A stretch of 64,000 bases of DNA from Albula goreensis (Eukaryota > Chordata > Actinopteri > Albuliformes > Albulidae), in NCBI GenBank assembly GCA_022829145.1, contig CM040765.1:13789792-13853791 (forward strand). Direction: 5' to 3'. Under the pieces are notes generated by a model. It was not told where the DNA came from and searched no databases. It saw only the letters and a program-made list of their open reading frames with translations. Position 1 is the first letter of the stretch, and the number at the start of each line of letters is the position of its first letter. A program made the translations under genes and the position numbers. Below, one piece after another: positions 63,969 to 64,000 of the stretch.

Positions 63969-64000
63969 GCTCTCCCAGAGGACTACAGGGACAGCTCTTT
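63969..64000 (+). CDS. plekha5: plekha5 exon, cut by window edge
   Basis: The acceptor is tcttgtag. The first 32 nt encode ALPEDYRDSS plus two bases, in phase 0 after the preceding exon, giving LYQQ|ALPEDYRD. The conserved C-terminal coiled coil of the family (the CEQDK region) should follow outside the window. The exon end cannot be seen. Confidence 0.8.

Larger units (their letters stand above)
35456..64000 (+). other. plekha5: plekha5 gene body (partial: middle exons, both ends outside or unseen)
   Basis: Thirteen exons join in one frame and give WW (half), linker, PH, repeat linker, RTNSMQQLEQW, RYPEGYRTLPRNS, DDTMWQLYEW and LRRQQAEL segments in the order known for PLEKHA5. The family members PLEKHA4/5/6/7 share the PH domain, but the PH sequence here (KLWKKRWFVLSD, DEKEEGILGSILLPSF, MRTYYFCTDT) is closest to PLEKHA5 as I remember it. 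PLEKHA5 is a WW/PH adaptor that binds phosphoinositides and acts in cytoplasm and at membranes and junctions. The assignment rests on recalled family sequence, not a database search. Fish may carry two copies after genome duplication, so the a/b paralogue is unresolved. The start codon was not located. The gene continues beyond 64,000. Confidence 0.9.

Overview
The window is vertebrate nuclear DNA, most likely from a teleost fish. It is about 95% non-coding and mostly AT-rich and CpG-poor. It is full of (TG)n/(CA)n microsatellites, tRNA-derived SINE copies with the usual fish tail (a form of 'agctgccctggataatagca'), and short palindromic elements. Coding sequence occurs only as short exons with canonical AG/GT boundaries. 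The species cannot be named from the sequence alone.

The one gene I can support is on the + strand. It is the middle part of a pleckstrin-homology family A member, best matched to PLEKHA5 (fish plekha5). Thirteen exons lie between 35,456 and the right edge, where the last is cut off. In order they encode: the second half of a WW domain (35,456-35,539); a linker (42,296-42,416); a PH domain split over four exons (43,026-49,252); one very large exon (49,606-51,084, 1,479 nt) carrying about 30 copies of an 11-residue Pro/Gln/Ser/Thr repeat and ending in the conserved RTNSMQQLEQW motif; a GC-rich exon with the TLPR, RYPEGYRTLPRNS and RRSMRDDTMWQLYEW motifs (51,822-52,305); and a run of small phase-0 exons (54,647-64,000) carrying the PDRR segment, a leucine-rich coiled-coil-like stretch and linkers. 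All joins keep the reading frame, giving 2,934 coding nt in the window. The protein is expected to be a cytosolic/plasma-membrane or junction adaptor that binds phosphoinositides through PH and proline-rich ligands through WW. The N-terminal WW exons and the C-terminal coiled coil were not found in the window.

Layout: 1-20.65 kb, no gene found, with repeats and microsatellites. 20.7-21.3 kb, a CpG-rich block with an octamer motif and a strong splice donor, probably a promoter plus first exon. 21.3-35.45 kb, no exon recognised, with a 112-bp TG tract, two alternating purine/pyrimidine runs and two degenerate minisatellites. 35.456-64 kb, plekha5 exons and introns.

The most notable observation is the lineage-specific expansion of the coding repeat in the big plekha5 exon. 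That exon has matching phases (2/2) at both ends, so the whole repeat could be skipped without a frameshift. I saw no bacterial, viral, CRISPR or operon-like system.
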